A stretch of DNA of 64,000 nucleotides from Tridacna crocea. Lineage: Eukaryota > Mollusca > Bivalvia > Cardiida > Cardiidae. Shown one piece after another: positions 63,620 to 64,000 of the stretch. A program made the position numbers and the translations under genes. Position 1 is the stretch's first letter. Each line of letters starts with the position of its first letter. Under the pieces are notes generated by a model that was not told the origin of the DNA, did no database searches, and worked only from the letters and a program-made list of their open reading frames with translations. The DNA lies in NCBI GenBank assembly GCA_943736015.1, contig OX031070.1, positions 19,117,673 through 19,181,672 of the forward strand. Direction: 5' to 3'.

Positions 63620-64000
63620 TTAATCCATTACCACACAATCCCTACTTTTGACGCCCCTGTGAGTGTGAAAGAAGACTTTAGAAAACATTGTGGGAATAGG
63701 AGAAAATGCTGTTGACCATCCTTTTCCCACAATGTTTTCTGCTCTTCACCACACAAATTTCAAATTTTACATCACATTTATTTTGTTGTCTGCAAAGGCT
63801 TTCGATTTAAACAAACCTAATATTTTGTCATTTGGTTATGAGTTAAGTTGAAAGCATTTTTATATGACAATTTTAATTTTGCTCAAAATCTAATAGTGCA
63901 ATCTTTATTTGATAGGGTAGATAACATCGTTGGAAAAGTTTCAACAATATTTACAAAGGCTACTTTCCACCAGACTGCAAAAGTTGACTTTGTAGGGTAT
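63620..64000. mobile_element. Two TTAA-MITEs at the window end
   Basis: 63620-63846 (+), tip reduced to GCTGTTGACCATC; then 63843-64000 (-), decayed and cut by the window edge. They share TTAA. Confidence 0.8.

Overview
This is a stretch of animal nuclear DNA, AT-rich, intron-rich and packed with transposable elements. The repeat repertoire points to a bivalve mollusc, and I would guess a heterodont-type clam or mussel. It includes elements headed AGCTCACCTGAGCAC with (CCGT)n and ~150-bp core repeats, several tRNA-derived SINEs, and many foldback elements. The species cannot be fixed from the sequence alone. There are no bacterial-type operons, rRNA genes, CRISPR arrays or convincing functional tRNA genes.

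Two host genes can be assembled exon by exon with consistent GT/AG sites and phases. (1) GPN3, a GPN-loop GTPase, lies on the minus strand (seven exons, 30963 down to 23108, 270 codons). It has the P-loop, the GPN insertion, DCPG and TKVD. (2) A clan-2 (CYP1/CYP2/CYP17-like) cytochrome P450 lies on the plus strand (six exons, 35607-45487, 522 codons). Its heme-Cys, ExxR and proline hinge are intact, but it has a Lys where the I-helix acid should be and a Tyr/Lys pair where the C-helix Trp/Arg should be. The two genes point away from each other, with a 2.7-kb nest of foldback elements between them.

Layout: 1-1190, MITEs; 1320-2815, a 30-bp minisatellite open in several frames; 3879-4375, a foldback and a TIR element; 5640-6475, a ~30-bp minisatellite; 6478-8403, a Helitron-like element with two tails; 8690-22785, a field of MITEs, SINEs and hairpin elements; 22785-23098, a SINE abutting the GPN3 stop; 23108-30963, GPN3; 31275-34004, nested foldback elements; 35607-45487, the P450, whose introns hold about 17 MITEs and a mariner-like element; 45488-64000, dense MITEs, SINEs, Helitron-like elements and a 5'-truncated LINE.

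The dominant feature is one MITE superfamily with about 80 copies, roughly a quarter of the window. Copies are ~228 bp, flanked by TTAA, have TIRs close to TTAACCCTTTACCACACAA, and carry a central ~68-bp palindrome flanked by two different arms. Three sub-types share the outer stem but differ in the palindrome tip. Copies often sit end to end sharing one TTAA, and they are nested with LINE, SINE, mariner and Helitron-like elements, so a relative insertion order can be read. Most short ORFs in the window are translations of this palindrome and are not genes.
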